Positions 42,445 to 52,091 of a stretch of DNA of 64,000 nt are shown here, piece after piece (position 1 is the first letter of the stretch; each line of letters starts with the position of its first letter). The notes under the pieces were generated by a model. The model was not told where the DNA came from and searched no databases. It saw only the letters and a list, made by a program, of their open reading frames with translations. A program made the translations under genes and the position numbers. Origin of the DNA: Candidatus Kosakonia sp. 282A-S69 (GTDB lineage: Bacteria; Pseudomonadota; Gammaproteobacteria; Enterobacterales; Enterobacteriaceae); assembly GCF_029433855.1 (NCBI RefSeq), contig NZ_JAROAU010000003.1, positions 1,141,256 through 1,205,255 on the forward strand, in the 5' to 3' direction.

Positions 42445-43353
42445 TTGGCAGGAAGTAGTCTATTAACCCTCCTCGACGATATCGCCACTTTGCTGGACGA
42501 TATTTCGGTAATGGGAAAACTGGCGGCGAAAAAGACCGCAGGCGTACTGGGGGACGATCTCTCCCTTAACGCACAACAGGTTACCGGTGTGCGCGCCAAC
42601 CGTGAGTTGCCGGTGGTCTGGGGCGTAGCGCGCGGCTCACTACTCAATAAAGTGATTCTGGTGCCGCTGGCGCTGCTGATCAGCGCCTTTATTCCGTGGG
42701 CGATTACACCATTGCTGATGCTGGGCGGAGCCTATTTATGTTTCGAAGGGGTAGAGAAAGTGCTGCATACCTTCGAAGCGAGAAAGCATAAAGAGAGCCC
42801 GGAGGCGCGGCAAAAACGGCTGGAAGCGCTGGCGGCACAGAACCCGCAGCAGTTCGAAAAAGATAAGATCAAAGGCGCCGTTCGCACCGACTTTATCCTC
42901 TCGGCGGAAATTGTCGCCATCACATTGGGTATCGTGGCAGACGCACCGCTGCTCAACCAGGTGTTGATCCTCTCTGGTATTGCGCTGCTGGTCACTATCG
43001 GCGTATACGGCCTGGTGGGGATTATCGTCAAACTGGATGATATGGGCTACTGGCTGGTCGAGAAGAAGGGCGCGCTGGCGCAGGGGATCGGTAAAGGGCT
43101 GCTGTTTATTGCGCCGTGGCTGATGAAGATCCTGTCGGTAGTGGGCACGCTGGCCATGTTCCTGGTCGGTGGCGGCATTGTGGTTCATGGCATTCCTGCG
43201 TTGCACCACGCGATTGAGCACTTCGCCAGTACGCAAAATGCGCTGGTAGCGGCGCTGGTGCCGATGGCGGCGAATCTGGTTATCGGTTTCGCTATCGGCG
43301 CGATCGTTATCGCGGCGGTGAAAGGGATTAGCCGCCTGCGTGGCGCGAAATAA
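42445..43353 (+). CDS. yedI: DUF808 inner-membrane protein YedI
   Basis: 302 residues (E. coli YedI 305). Conserved cytoplasmic start [38 protein letters not shown]..., then about five hydrophobic segments (residues ~75-110, 155-205, 230-262, 275-298). Function unknown. The start is TTG 42445, which has AAAGGAAGA at proper spacing and the family N-terminus (MAG-SLLTL in E. coli). No co-transcribed neighbour is evident. Confidence 0.92.
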   Translation: MAGSSLLTLLDDIATLLDDISVMGKLAAKKTAGVLGDDLSLNAQQVTGVRANRELPVVWGVARGSLLNKVILVPLALLISAFIPWAITPLLMLGGAYLCFEGVEKVLHTFEARKHKESPEARQKRLEALAAQNPQQFEKDKIKGAVRTDFILSAEIVAITLGIVADAPLLNQVLILSGIALLVTIGVYGLVGIIVKLDDMGYWLVEKKGALAQGIGKGLLFIAPWLMKILSVVGTLAMFLVGGGIVVHGIPALHHAIEHFASTQNALVAALVPMAANLVIGFAIGAIVIAAVKGISRLRGAK

Positions 43354-43426
43354 GCAGCTCCTATTACGCAAAACTGAAGAACTTCGTCTATGGTGAAAAC
43401 GTTTCACTCTGATTCAGGAGGCAAGT

Positions 43427-43609
43427 ATGGTCTTTGTGGTCAGTGATGAGGTTCAGGCTAAAAAGGGTGGTCCGCGCATGATTGTCACCGGCTACGCCAG
43501 CGGTATGGTGGAGTGTCGGTGGTATGACGGCTATGGGGTCAAACGGGAAGCCTTTCGTGAAGATGAGTTAATGCCCGGCAAAGGGCTGCGCATTCACGAA
43601 GAAGCATAA
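43427..43609 (+). CDS. yodC: Small protein YodC (DUF2158)
   Basis: 60 residues, the same as E. coli YodC: VSDEVQAKKGGPRMIVTGYASGMVECRWYDGYGVKREAF carries the DUF2158 pattern (GGP.M.V......V.C.WYD). Small beta-barrel-like protein of unknown role. CAGGAGG precedes the ATG. Followed by a short hairpin (CGCCCGGCTCTGCTGGGCGTTTTT, read in two parts around 43619-43644) that likely terminates it. Confidence 0.9.
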   Translation: MVFVVSDEVQAKKGGPRMIVTGYASGMVECRWYDGYGVKREAFREDELMPGKGLRIHEEA

Positions 43610-43696
43610 CCAACGAAACGCCCGGCTCTGCTGGGCGTTTTTCTTGGCAGCCGGCGCGCGACAACAGTTGTTAACCAAACTTTTCAGGGAGCCCCT

Positions 43697-45406
43697 GTGC
43701 GCCACTCCACGTTTAATACTCTTCCCGGGCAAGATAAAGGTGCCGGACGCTATTTCGATCCCACCTGGGTGGTTAACCTCTGCTTTGTGGTCGTCATGGT
43801 CTGCTCGACGGTATTGACCTGGCGTGAAGTGATTGTGCTGGAGAATGCCTACGCGACAAGCCAGCGTAGCGCCCTGGAAAATGTCAGCAATGCGCTGGAT
43901 ATGCAGATGCAGGTCGGCGTCGAACGATTGCTCTTTTTCCGCCACACCATGCAGGCGGCACTGCAAACGCCGCTCGAACTTAATATCCTGCGAAAACGCC
44001 ACGGTGAGTTTGATATCAAACGCGCGCTACCGCAGTGGCAAATCGGTCGCGATAACCCGCGCACGCTGCCGGTTTATGGGGTTTCGGACTATTTTGTCGC
44101 GCAAACCGACCTGCTGACCCGCGACAATCCCAATCTGCACAATGAACTGACCGCAGCGATGGAGTTGGGGTATCTGTTTCGTCTCTCCAGCCATGCGCAG
44201 ATGTTGCCGCGTAATGCCTGGTACGTCTCCCGCGCCGGTTTTTTTGTCACCACCAATACGCAGGCCGATGAGCAAGCAATCCTTCCTGCCTATTACCGTC
44301 TGCTGATGCGACCGTGGTTCGCCGGGCAGCGGCTGCGGGAAAACCGGGGGCGCGGCGTGCGCTGGTTTAGCGATACGACGCCGGGTAGCGAACATGAAGG
44401 TTTCGTGACTGCCAGCGTGCCACTTGATTATCAGGGGTACTGGCTGGGGGTGCTGGGCGTCAGTTTTCCCATCGAAGCACTCCATGATCAACTGCTGCAT
44501 GCCAACCCCGACACTAAGCAGGACGAGAAGGGCGATTATCTGCTCTATGACAGCCATCTGAAGCTGCTCACCAGCACTTCCCCCTTTGAAAACGCACAGC
44601 ACGCCTTTGACGGTGAAGAGCGCGCGCGGCTCAGCGCTGAAATGCAACATGATACCCTGGGCGGCCTGCGCCTCGGCGCGCGCTACGTTAGCTGGCAAAA
44701 GCTGAAACATTTCGGCGGCGTGCTGGTGCGTATCCACACCCTGCGCGAAGGGATCACCGGCGATTTTGGGCGTATCAGCATAGCAATGGCCATTTTATGG
44801 GTGTTATTTATGACCATGCTGCTGGTGGCCTGGGGGGTGATTCGCCGGATGGTTAAGAATATGTACGCCATGCAGAACACCCTGCAGTGGCAGGCCTGGT
44901 ACGATCCGCTCACGCGACTCTGCAATCGCGGCGTGCTGTTTGAACGGGCAAAAACCCTTTCCCAGCTTGCCCGTACGCAAAATCTTCCCTTCGCGGTGAT
45001 CCAGCTCGATCTCGATCACTTTAAAGAGATTAACGATCGCTTTGGTCATCAGGCCGGGGATTTGGTGCTGTCGCATACCGCAGGATTAATCAGCAGTAGC
45101 CTTGATGAGCAGCAGGTTGCCGGGCGCGTCGGCGGGGAGGAGTTCTGTATTCTCCTGCCGGGTCGTACGCTGGGTGAAGCCGCCGAAATAGCCGAACGCA
45201 TTCGCCAGCGTATCGCCAGTAAAGAGATCCTCATTCACAAGCACACGACTATTCGTATCAGCGCCTCGCTGGGTGTCAGCGAGGCGAGTGAGTCGGAGAG
45301 TTATGATTTTGAATACCTGCAATCCATTGCTGACAGGCGTCTCTACCGTGCCAAGCACAATGGCCGTGATCAGGTTTGCGCCGAAGATGAGGTGCCAAAT
45401 AGCTGA
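43697..45406 (+). CDS. dgcQ: Diguanylate cyclase DgcQ (YedQ)
   Basis: Makes cyclic di-GMP from two GTP; in E. coli it promotes cellulose synthesis. The 569-residue product has a transmembrane helix at about residues 25-45, a periplasmic CHASE-like sensor (~46-355, with the [19 protein letters not shown] segment), a second helix at ~360-382 and a GGDEF domain (~400-560). The active motif GGEEF is at 479-483, preceded by [18 protein letters not shown], which places the metal-binding Asp. It is enzymatically intact. The start is GTG with CAGGGAG. Its last 37 bases overlap the convergent yedP gene. Confidence 0.95.
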   Translation: MRHSTFNTLPGQDKGAGRYFDPTWVVNLCFVVVMVCSTVLTWREVIVLENAYATSQRSALENVSNALDMQMQVGVERLLFFRHTMQAALQTPLELNILRKRHGEFDIKRALPQWQIGRDNPRTLPVYGVSDYFVAQTDLLTRDNPNLHNELTAAMELGYLFRLSSHAQMLPRNAWYVSRAGFFVTTNTQADEQAILPAYYRLLMRPWFAGQRLRENRGRGVRWFSDTTPGSEHEGFVTASVPLDYQGYWLGVLGVSFPIEALHDQLLHANPDTKQDEKGDYLLYDSHLKLLTSTSPFENAQHAFDGEERARLSAEMQHDTLGGLRLGARYVSWQKLKHFGGVLVRIHTLREGITGDFGRISIAMAILWVLFMTMLLVAWGVIRRMVKNMYAMQNTLQWQAWYDPLTRLCNRGVLFERAKTLSQLARTQNLPFAVIQLDLDHFKEINDRFGHQAGDLVLSHTAGLISSSLDEQQVAGRVGGEEFCILLPGRTLGEAAEIAERIRQRIASKEILIHKHTTIRISASLGVSEASESESYDFEYLQSIADRRLYRAKHNGRDQVCAEDEVPNS

Positions 45407-46203
45407 TTTAATCCCTCGCGCCAGCCCGCCGCGCCCTCAAGCTCGGTGTGGTAAACCCGTTCAGGTGTGTCGCGACGTAGCGCTACGCCTTCGCGGTTGA
45501 GGCCGCGGACAACAATCGCGTAATCAACGCTGTCGAGCAGCGGCGCATCGTTCGGGCCATCGCCTAACCCAATGGTCGTGAAGCTTTTACCCGCATAGTG
45601 GTGATAGCGTCGCGTCAGCCAGTTGACCGCCTGATCTTTGCCGCCGCGCTCATCGAGCACGTGCCAGAAACGCGCCCCCTGCACGAAGCGTAAACCGAGC
45701 TGCGACAGCGCATCGTCAAACGCCGCCATCTGCGCATCGCTGTCACGCCAGATTAGCGTCTCGGAGGCTTCCTGTAACTTGGCCAGCGCCGCCTGCGCAG
45801 GCGGCAGGCCGGTCACTTCGGCCAGTACGCTCTCATCGAGCTCAGAAAAGGGGGTAAATTTCCAGCCGTGCGTTTTACGCAACTCGTCCAGCACGCGGGC
45901 AATCTCCTCATGAGGCGCTCCGCTCACCAGACGCGGGTAACTCTCATCCTCATGCCAGGACGCATCCAGCTGCACGACCGCGCCATTTTCCGCAATAAAC
46001 GGCAGGCCCTGCAGGTTCAACATCTTTTGCAGAGCCACCATCTCGGCGGCGGTTTTGCTGCTGCATAAAATGACCGGAATGCCATGTTCACGTAAACGGC
46101 TCAGCCAGCCGGCAGCGGCCTGCCATTCGCCGGTATGGCTATCCATCAGAGTGCCATCCACGTCGGTAAAAATCAGTAACGGATCGTCCAGGCTCGGCAT
46201 CAT
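45370..46203 (-). CDS. yedP: Mannosyl-3-phosphoglycerate phosphatase family protein YedP
   Basis: 277-residue HAD-superfamily phosphatase (type IIB cap). Motif I is [12 protein letters not shown] (nucleophile Asp14), motif [10 protein letters not shown], motif III with Lys in GGKDQAVNW and motif [14 protein letters not shown]. The family name implies dephosphorylation of mannosyl-3-phosphoglycerate, but the partner synthase is absent here and the true substrate in enterobacteria is uncertain. ATGs at 46203 and 46200; the second has better spacing from AAGGAG. Its 3' end overlaps that of dgcQ on the other strand. Confidence 0.93.
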   Translation of the reverse strand: MMPSLDDPLLIFTDVDGTLMDSHTGEWQAAAGWLSRLREHGIPVILCSSKTAAEMVALQKMLNLQGLPFIAENGAVVQLDASWHEDESYPRLVSGAPHEEIARVLDELRKTHGWKFTPFSELDESVLAEVTGLPPAQAALAKLQEASETLIWRDSDAQMAAFDDALSQLGLRFVQGARFWHVLDERGGKDQAVNWLTRRYHHYAGKSFTTIGLGDGPNDAPLLDSVDYAIVVRGLNREGVALRRDTPERVYHTELEGAAGWREGLNQLFGTSSSAQT

Positions 46204-46319
46204 TGGCTCCTTGAGAACAATAGGGCGCTACATACGCAATGAAGGGGAGGGCTCTCTGGCTAACTGCCTGTTTTATCGATATATCTTGTCAGGGCAAATA
46301 ATAGCCGATAGAGTGGGCT

Positions 46320-46406
46320 CTACATCAGATTCCCCTGATGTGCGAATTTTGTAAGTGCTTCTTGCGTAAGCAAGTTTCCCCGGCCGTTACCCGACCGGGG
46401 TATTTC
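46320..46406 (+). ncRNA. dsrA: DsrA small regulatory RNA
   Basis: Hfq-dependent sRNA that activates rpoS and represses hns translation. Readable parts: first stem-loop ACATCAGATTCCCCTGATGT, the linker GCGAATTTTGTAAGTGCTTC, second stem CTTGCGTAAGCAAG, and the terminator stem CCCCGGCCG...CGACCGGGG followed by TATTTCTTT. The linker that pairs with rpoS/hns is nearly the E. coli sequence. The exact 5' end is inferred. Its terminator reaches the 3' end of the convergent yodD gene; its position near dsrB and rcsA matches E. coli. Confidence 0.92.
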
Positions 46407-46407
46407 T

Positions 46408-46638
46408 TTAGCGGTTCGCTTCAGTAATGCTGAAGTCATGCACATCCAGTTCAAAGGCTTCCGCCAACTCCCGCCAGGTATGATATTCTCGCCCATCGAC
46501 GCTTACGCGCTGACCTTCACCGTCATCGATGCGCTGGACTTCGCTTTCACTGATCTCATTGATGGCCGACAGGAGTGCATCGATATCTACCTGCACGTCA
46601 CGCTTGGCTGTCTCGTCGTACTCTCTCACCGTTTTCAT
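46408..46638 (-). CDS. yodD: Stress-related small protein YodD
   Basis: 76 residues (E. coli YodD 75): starts MKTVREYDETAKRDVQVDID, has DALLSAINEISESEVQR and ends VDGREYHTWRELAEAFELDVHDFSI. Acidic and cytoplasmic; in E. coli it is induced by peroxide, acid and other stresses, and its function is unknown. Its stop lies right against the DsrA terminator on the opposite strand. A TGAGGTGAT site precedes the ATG. Confidence 0.92.
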   Translation of the reverse strand: MKTVREYDETAKRDVQVDIDALLSAINEISESEVQRIDDGEGQRVSVDGREYHTWRELAEAFELDVHDFSITEANR

Positions 46639-46767
46639 GCTATCACCTCATGGTTGCGTGCTGAGCTTAAGTATAGACGCTAGAAAAAAAGGGCAGTCCT
46701 GGGGCACAACGCTGCCAGCCCGCGCGTTTTGATCTACACTGGCGTAAATGTGACTGGAGGAGTGATT

Positions 46768-46956
46768 ATGAAGGTTAACGATCGGGTGACGGTTAAAACG
46801 GACGGAGGTCCACGCCGTCCGGGTGTTGTCCTGGCTGTTGAAGCGTTTAACGAAGGTACAATGTACCTGGTTTCTCTTGAAGATTACCCGCTCGGTATCT
46901 GGTTCTTTAATGAAAAAGATCATCCCGATGGGGTGTTTGTCGAGCTGGCTGAATAA
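46768..46956 (+). CDS. dsrB: DsrB small protein
   Basis: 62 residues, the same as E. coli Dsr[21 protein letters not shown] opens it, and [14 protein letters not shown] is the conserved centre. Sigma-S-associated gene of unknown function beside dsrA. The upstream in-frame codons lack a ribosome site, while TGGAGGAGTGATT directly precedes ATG 46768. Confidence 0.94.
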   Translation: MKVNDRVTVKTDGGPRRPGVVLAVEAFNEGTMYLVSLEDYPLGIWFFNEKDHPDGVFVELAE

Positions 46957-46999
46957 TTTATCGCCCTCCATTGCGGAGGGTAGATATAAGAATTTTTTA

Positions 47000-47623
47000 T
47001 TACCGCATATTCACAAATATACCGTTGGTAACATTATCTGTTAGCCGCACTACATGATAGATGACTTGTTTATTGTGCGTTTTAATTTTCCTTTTAATAT
47101 TTCCTTTGTGTGACGATACTGTTTTCGCTTTAATATTCATCTGATCGGATATTTGAATAGTATCTTGTCCTGACATCCACATTTTTAACATGCTGGATTC
47201 TGTCCGACTCAGTGAAAGTGTTGGCAGGTTGATAGTACCGATACTTTTTTTCTCTTTGCTCAAATAATCGCCCAAAATATTGTCCAGAGACTCAGGTTTA
47301 ATCGATTTTGAGCTAATTAACAGGTTCTTACGGACTAACAGGTACTCATCAAAATGGATATTGGCGATGGCCATAAAGACGATAAACAGTGTGCGTGGAT
47401 GCTGATTAATGACCTGCTTTATATGCTGACTGCTGCTTGGATCATGAATAAAGCAGTCTTCATTAATAAACACCACGGAAGGTTGAAATGTGGCGCAAGC
47501 TAATTCGAGTTCATCAACAGATTGCACGTCGTTGATATCTCGTTTTTTTACTCCCCGGCTTGTCAGATACCCTGTTAATCCCAACCGGGTATAACTGCAT
47601 AAATCCATAATAATCGTTGACAT
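47000..47623 (-). CDS. rcsA: Capsule-synthesis activator RcsA
   Basis: LuxR/FixJ-type auxiliary regulator that pairs with RcsB to activate colanic acid (wca/cps) genes and its own promoter; it is unstable owing to Lon. 207 residues, the same as in E. coli. The C-terminal helix-turn-helix at about residues 140-195 contains [35 protein letters not shown] (read in parts). The N-terminus [20 protein letters not shown] is typical. A candidate RcsAB box lies about 240 bases upstream. The surrounding DNA is A+T-rich, fitting H-NS silencing, which DsrA would relieve. Confidence 0.95.
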   Translation of the reverse strand: MSTIIMDLCSYTRLGLTGYLTSRGVKKRDINDVQSVDELELACATFQPSVVFINEDCFIHDPSSSQHIKQVINQHPRTLFIVFMAIANIHFDEYLLVRKNLLISSKSIKPESLDNILGDYLSKEKKSIGTINLPTLSLSRTESSMLKMWMSGQDTIQISDQMNIKAKTVSSHKGNIKRKIKTHNKQVIYHVVRLTDNVTNGIFVNMR

Positions 47624-47862
47624 GGCATACCCTCACTCAATGCGTAACGATAATTCACCACCCGCCAGAAGCTTCAGAAGCCATACAGGAATATATTACT
47701 GAAGTGCATGGGAAGACCTCAGGCGAATCCACTATCCCGTAAAGTTACGTATAATTTGCCAGGAATCATCTTAAAGTAAAGTAAATGTTGCGTTCTGTGA
47801 GAATGCTAAAAACAAATAAGCCGCGCCAGGGTTATCCTGGTGAGTGTTTTTAAAATTTCACT

Positions 47863-47876
47863 TTAGGATTATCCTC
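47863..47876 (-). promoter_or_regulatory. Candidate RcsAB box of rcsA
   Basis: TTAGGATTATCCTC resembles the RcsAB box (TAAGGATTATCCGA at E. coli rcsA). It lies 240 bases upstream of the rcsA start, between rcsA and the end of fliR; a nearby fliR site for RcsB is also conceivable. Confidence 0.6.
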
Positions 47877-47903
47877 AGGATGACACTGCTAAGCGAAAGG
47901 GTA

Positions 47904-48692
47904 CTATCTCTGCGGCAGTTCGCTGACGATATCCGCCAGGAGATCGAAAATCTCACTGAAGAGACGTTCGCAGAAGGGAGCGATCAGCGGCATCATCGCC
48001 GAAATGAGCAGAATACCGACGCTCAAAGTGACAGGGAAACCGATGACAAACACCGACAATTGCGGTGCCATCCGGTTCAGCAAACCCAGGGAGAGGTTAA
48101 TGGTCAATAACAGGGTAATAATCGGCAGCGCCAGCATTAAGCCATTGAGGAAAATCATCCCCGCCGCGCGCGTCAGCGCCAGATATGCATTGCTGTTAAC
48201 CGGATTTCCGCCGATCGGCAGGGTGTGAAAGGTGTCAACCAGCATTGAAATCAACCACAAATGGCCGTTGAAGGTCATAAACAGCAGCAGCGCCAGCATA
48301 TCGAGAATGCGCGCCAGCACCGGCATGTTTAAGTGGCTGGTCGGGTCGACAAAGGTGGCGAACGACAGCCCCATCTGCAGACCAATCAGTTCACCGGCGA
48401 GACGAATGGTGGCGAAGGCAAACTGCATGGTAAAGCCGAGCGCAATACCAATCAGGATTTGTTGCATCCCCACCCACAGCGCCGCAGGCGAGAAGATACC
48501 GATATCGGGCGTATCCGGCAGCGTCGGGGCGATAACAATGGTGATCACAATCCCCAGCCCGACTTTAACGCGGCGGGGAATGCGCGATTCGCTCAGGATC
48601 GGCGCGGTCATGATCAACGCCATCACGCGCAGCAGCGGCCAGAAGTACATACTGATCCAGTGCAGCCACTGGTCGCTGGTGACGTTCAACAT
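47904..48692 (-). CDS. fliR: Flagellar export-gate protein FliR
   Basis: 262-residue membrane protein of the type III export gate (FliP5-FliQ4-FliR1). About six hydrophobic helices; it opens [31 protein letters not shown] and carries the FliR/SctT blocks [14 protein letters not shown] and [14 protein letters not shown]. Last gene of the fliLMNOPQR run, 8 nt after fliQ. Confidence 0.96.
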   Translation of the reverse strand: MLNVTSDQWLHWISMYFWPLLRVMALIMTAPILSESRIPRRVKVGLGIVITIVIAPTLPDTPDIGIFSPAALWVGMQQILIGIALGFTMQFAFATIRLAGELIGLQMGLSFATFVDPTSHLNMPVLARILDMLALLLFMTFNGHLWLISMLVDTFHTLPIGGNPVNSNAYLALTRAAGMIFLNGLMLALPIITLLLTINLSLGLLNRMAPQLSVFVIGFPVTLSVGILLISAMMPLIAPFCERLFSEIFDLLADIVSELPQR

Positions 48693-48700
48693 AGGCCGGA

Positions 48701-48970
48701 TTATCCGATGATGTAAGGAATGTTGTTGAACAGGGTTCGCATGTAATCAAGCAGCAGATTCAGCATCCACGGCCCGGCTACTACGATGGTGACAAACACG
48801 GCGATGATCTTCGGAATAAACGACAGCGTCATTTCGTTGATCTGCGTTGCCGCCTGCAAAATGCTGATCACAAGACCTGTGATCAGAGCAATCAGCAGCA
48901 GCGGAGCGGCGAGGGCAAGGGCGACTTTCATCGCCTCGGTGCCCATCATCATGACCGATTCGGGTGTCAT
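48701..48970 (-). CDS. fliQ: Flagellar export-gate protein FliQ
   Basis: 89 residues with two membrane helices (about 16-40 and 52-75), the usual FliQ size. Conserved [14 protein letters not shown] and [19 protein letters not shown]. Subunit of the FliPQR export gate in the basal body; 8 nt between its neighbours fliP and fliR. Confidence 0.96.
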   Translation of the reverse strand: MTPESVMMMGTEAMKVALALAAPLLLIALITGLVISILQAATQINEMTLSFIPKIIAVFVTIVVAGPWMLNLLLDYMRTLFNNIPYIIG

Positions 48971-48978
48971 TACCGCTC

Positions 48979-49716
48979 CTAACTGTAAAAGCTTTGCGCC
49001 AGCGAACCGACCAGCAACTGCCAGCCATCCACCAGTACAAACAGCATTAATTTAAACGGCAACGCAATGGTTGCGGGCGGCACCATCATCATGCCGAGCG
49101 CCATCAGGACGCTTGCGATCACCAGGTCGATAATCAAAAACGGAATAAAGATGGTAAAGCCAATCTGGAATGCGGTTTTCAGCTCGCTGGTGACGTACGC
49201 CGGCAGCAGAATACGCATCGGCACTGCTTCCGGGCCTTCGATCGGCGGACTGTTAGCGAGACGGGCGAAGAGCGCCAGGTCAGCCTGACGGGTCTGGCGC
49301 AGCATAAATTCGCGCAGCGGCTGCGTACCGCGCTCCAGCGCCACATCTACAGAAATTTTGTTCTCGCTGAAGGGCTGATAGGCGTCGGTATAAATCTTAT
49401 CGATCACCGGCGACATAATAAAAAAGGTCAGAAACAGCGCCAGCCCGAGCAGCACCTGGTTCGGCGGCGCGGAGGGCGTCCCGAGGGCGTTACGCAGCAG
49501 GCCAAACACGATGATGATACGGGTGAAGCTGGTCATCATCAGCAGAATGGCGGGCAGGAAGGTGAGCGAGGTGATAAATACCAGCGTCTGCACCGGCAGC
49601 GACCAGGATTGACCGCCACCCGCCAGCGGCTGGCTTATCACGCCCGGCAACTGGGCAAATGCGGCAGGCGCCGCCAGCCACAACCCGGCGGCAGCGATAG
49701 ATAACAAACGGCGCAT
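48979..49716 (-). CDS. fliP: Flagellar export-gate protein FliP
   Basis: 245 residues with a cleavable signal peptide ([19 protein letters not shown]), as known for FliP, then four membrane helices. Conserved [37 protein letters not shown] and [28 protein letters not shown] 49716 is chosen because GGGAG is six bases away; GTG 49719 would add one residue. It overlaps the fliO stop by one base. Confidence 0.96.
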   Translation of the reverse strand: MRRLLSIAAAGLWLAAPAAFAQLPGVISQPLAGGGQSWSLPVQTLVFITSLTFLPAILLMMTSFTRIIIVFGLLRNALGTPSAPPNQVLLGLALFLTFFIMSPVIDKIYTDAYQPFSENKISVDVALERGTQPLREFMLRQTRQADLALFARLANSPPIEGPEAVPMRILLPAYVTSELKTAFQIGFTIFIPFLIIDLVIASVLMALGMMMVPPATIALPFKLMLFVLVDGWQLLVGSLAQSFYS

Positions 49717-50090
49717 CACGATCTCCCGGAACGCTTAAGCAGATTCTTCATCACGGCCTGAAAATCGACGTTTTTCTCGTTCACAGCGTCACTGTCGACG
49801 GGGGCGGGAGGAAGTTTGTGCAACAAATTGATGTGGGTGGGCGTCACGCCCAGAACCAGACGTGCATCTTCAACATCGACGATCACCACGCGTTCACGTG
49901 TGCCGACCGCGGTGCTGGCGGTGACTTTTAACCCCCGGCTGCTGGCGGTCTTGCCGCCAAAGCCGAAGCGTTTGGCCAGCCACGCCGCGAGCAGAATCAC
50001 GGCGATGATGCCAAACAGCGCGCCACTCACTTGAATAAGTGGCGAGCCGGAAACGGCGGACGGTTGCGAAACCGTGGCCTGTGTCTTCAT
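49716..50090 (-). CDS. fliO: Flagellar biosynthesis protein FliO
   Basis: 124 residues: one membrane helix near residues 18-40 ([28 protein letters not shown]) and a small cytoplasmic domain with [30 protein letters not shown]. Chaperone for assembly of the FliP ring. It starts 7 nt after fliN and overlaps fliP. Confidence 0.94.
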   Translation of the reverse strand: MKTQATVSQPSAVSGSPLIQVSGALFGIIAVILLAAWLAKRFGFGGKTASSRGLKVTASTAVGTRERVVIVDVEDARLVLGVTPTHINLLHKLPPAPVDSDAVNEKNVDFQAVMKNLLKRSGRS

Positions 50091-50097
50091 ACGTGCC

Positions 50098-50514
50098 TCA
50101 GCGGCTCAAACGACGCATACGCTCGGACGGGGTGATGATATCGGTAATGCGCACGCCATATTTGTCGGCGACCACCACCACTTCACCCTGTGCAATCAAG
50201 TAACCGTTGATCAGGATATCCAGCGGCTCGCCCGCCAGACCGTCCAGGGCAACCACCGAACCCTGCGTCAGGCGCAGCAGCTCTTTAATGGTCATCCGGG
50301 TACGGCCCAGTTCGACGGTCAGCTTCACCGGGATATCCATAATCAGATCGATATCCTGCAGATTGCCGCCCACTTCACCGCCACCGAGCTGCTGGAACAC
50401 GGCATCGGCCGCGCTCTTGGTTGCCGGCGGGTTTTTTTGTTCGTTCAACGCGTCAGCCCACAGATCGTCCAGTGCTCCGTTGTTGTCATCGGACGGATTG
50501 TTCATATCACTCAT
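50098..50514 (-). CDS. fliN: Flagellar motor switch protein FliN
   Basis: 138 residues. A variable acidic N-terminus precedes the SpoA/surface-presentation domain at about 55-135, with DIPVKLTVELGRTRMTIKELL, GSVVALDGLAGEPLDILINGYLIAQGEVVVV and VRITDII. Part of the C-ring; also binds FliH during export. Overlaps fliM by 4 nt. Confidence 0.96.
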   Translation of the reverse strand: MSDMNNPSDDNNGALDDLWADALNEQKNPPATKSAADAVFQQLGGGEVGGNLQDIDLIMDIPVKLTVELGRTRMTIKELLRLTQGSVVALDGLAGEPLDILINGYLIAQGEVVVVADKYGVRITDIITPSERMRRLSR

Positions 50515-51515
50515 TTGGGCTGTTCCTCATTCAGCGAATTCAAAATCGGGTTTATCAAGTGCTCTACACGTAACGCATATTGTCCGTTGACCGTGCCGTA
50601 CTGGCTGGTAAGCACCGGTACGCCGTCCACATGAGCGATAATGCGATCGGGTTTATCAATCGGCAGCACATCGCCGGGTTTGAGCTTAAGTATCTGCGAC
50701 AGGCGCAGGGGAATGTCGGCGAAATTAGCAATCAAATTCAGCTCAGAGTGCTGAACCTGACGCACCAGGTTGTCACGCCAGTTCTGGTCCTCATTACGTG
50801 AGTTCTCCAGCGGCGGGTTCACCAGCGTTTCGCGCAGCGGTTCAATCATGCTGAATGGCAGACAGATATTAAACTCACCTGTCAGGTTACCGATCTCAAC
50901 ATGGAACGGCGTATTCACAACGATATCGTTGGGCGACGTGGTGATGTTGGTAAACTTCACCTGCATCTCAGAACGCACATACTCAACATCCAGCGGGTGA
51001 ATCGCTTTCCATGCGTCGCTGTAGCCTTCAAGCGCCAGCTTCAGCATACGGTTGATCACGCGCTGTTCGGTGTGCGTAAATTCGCGGCCTTCTACCTTAG
51101 TCGGAAAACGCCCGTCGCCACCAAACAAGTTATCCACTGCGATAAACACCAGGCTCGGCGAGAAAACAAACAGGCCGGTTCCGCGCAGGGGTTTTAAGTG
51201 GATCAAGTTAAGGTTAGTCGGTACGGGTAAATTACGCGCAAACTCATGGTAGGGCTGAATGCGGATCGCGCCGACGGTGATGTCCGGACTACGACGCAGC
51301 AGGTTGAACAACCCCATACGGAACTGACGCGCGAAACGTTCGTTGATGATCTCCAGCGCCTGCAGACGTTCACGAACGACGCGGCGCTGGGTATTCGGGT
51401 CATAGGGGCGAATATCGCTATCGCCCGTTTGACCCGGTTTCGGATCATCGCTGTTATCGCTGTCGCCGTTGAGCAGCGCATCGATTTCTGCCTGAGAAAG
51501 AATACTATCGCCCAT
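50511..51515 (-). CDS. fliM: Flagellar motor switch protein FliM
   Basis: 334 residues, the standard length. The N-terminal CheY-P-binding peptide MGDSILSQAEIDALLNGDS is intact. The middle domain has GLFVFSPSLVFIAVDNLFGGDGRFPTKVEGREFTHTEQRV (read in parts), and the C-terminal SpoA domain has PLRLSQILKLKPGDVLPIDKP. C-ring component that receives the chemotaxis signal. 4 nt after fliL, overlapping fliN. Confidence 0.97.
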   Translation of the reverse strand: MGDSILSQAEIDALLNGDSDNSDDPKPGQTGDSDIRPYDPNTQRRVVRERLQALEIINERFARQFRMGLFNLLRRSPDITVGAIRIQPYHEFARNLPVPTNLNLIHLKPLRGTGLFVFSPSLVFIAVDNLFGGDGRFPTKVEGREFTHTEQRVINRMLKLALEGYSDAWKAIHPLDVEYVRSEMQVKFTNITTSPNDIVVNTPFHVEIGNLTGEFNICLPFSMIEPLRETLVNPPLENSRNEDQNWRDNLVRQVQHSELNLIANFADIPLRLSQILKLKPGDVLPIDKPDRIIAHVDGVPVLTSQYGTVNGQYALRVEHLINPILNSLNEEQPK

Positions 51516-51519
51516 GTCT

Positions 51520-51987
51520 TTACCGCAAAATGAAAGCTGTATAAAGAACGTCAGTGACTTCCTGCTTCGGTTGTCCTGGCACTAGTGGCGTTGCGATTGT
51601 CTCTTTAATCGCGTTAGCAAGGTTCTGCTTGCCTTCGTTGGTCGCAAGTTGTGCGGCATCCTGACGTGAGAAGAGCATCAGCAAGCGGCTGCGCACTTCC
51701 GGCAGATATTCGCTCAGCCTTGCACGCGTAGCGTCATCTTTCAGACGCAGCGTAATGCCGACATACAGCACACGATCGGCGTCGCCCAGGTTCACCGTAA
51801 AGGTGTCGAGTGCGAAAAAGACCGGTGCCGGCGGCGGCGGCGCTTCTACCTTGGCATCAGCCGCAGGTTTTTGCTGCATACGCCAGTAACTATAGCCAGC
51901 AGCGGCGCATGCCGCGAGTGTGATTAAAACCAGCAGCGGGATCCAGATAGAGCGCTTGCGTTTTTTGGTGATAGCGGAGTCAGTCAT
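51520..51987 (-). CDS. fliL: Flagellar basal-body-associated protein FliL
   Basis: 155 residues with an N-terminal membrane helix (about 15-35, [22 protein letters not shown]) and a periplasmic domain ([38 protein letters not shown]). Supports stator function and swarming. First gene of fliLMNOPQR; the 101-base gap before it should hold the operon promoter. Confidence 0.95.
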   Translation of the reverse strand: MTDSAITKKRKRSIWIPLLVLITLAACAAAGYSYWRMQQKPAADAKVEAPPPPAPVFFALDTFTVNLGDADRVLYVGITLRLKDDATRARLSEYLPEVRSRLLMLFSRQDAAQLATNEGKQNLANAIKETIATPLVPGQPKQEVTDVLYTAFILR

Positions 51988-52073
51988 CTGATACGGGCTT
52001 CCTGTTAACAGCTTATGCGATGATTATCCCGTGTCCTGCTCCGGTCAAAGGGTGGAAAAGACGGGGATAATCA

Positions 52074-52091
52074 TGCTACCTCTGCCGTTTA
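52074..52091 (-). promoter_or_regulatory. Possible FlhDC half-site upstream of fliL
   Basis: On the minus strand AAACGGCAGAGGTAGCAT resembles the FlhD4C2 half-box (AATGGCAGAAATAGCG). It overlaps the fliK stop codon, about 90 bases before fliL. Single half-site only; tentative. Confidence 0.4.
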
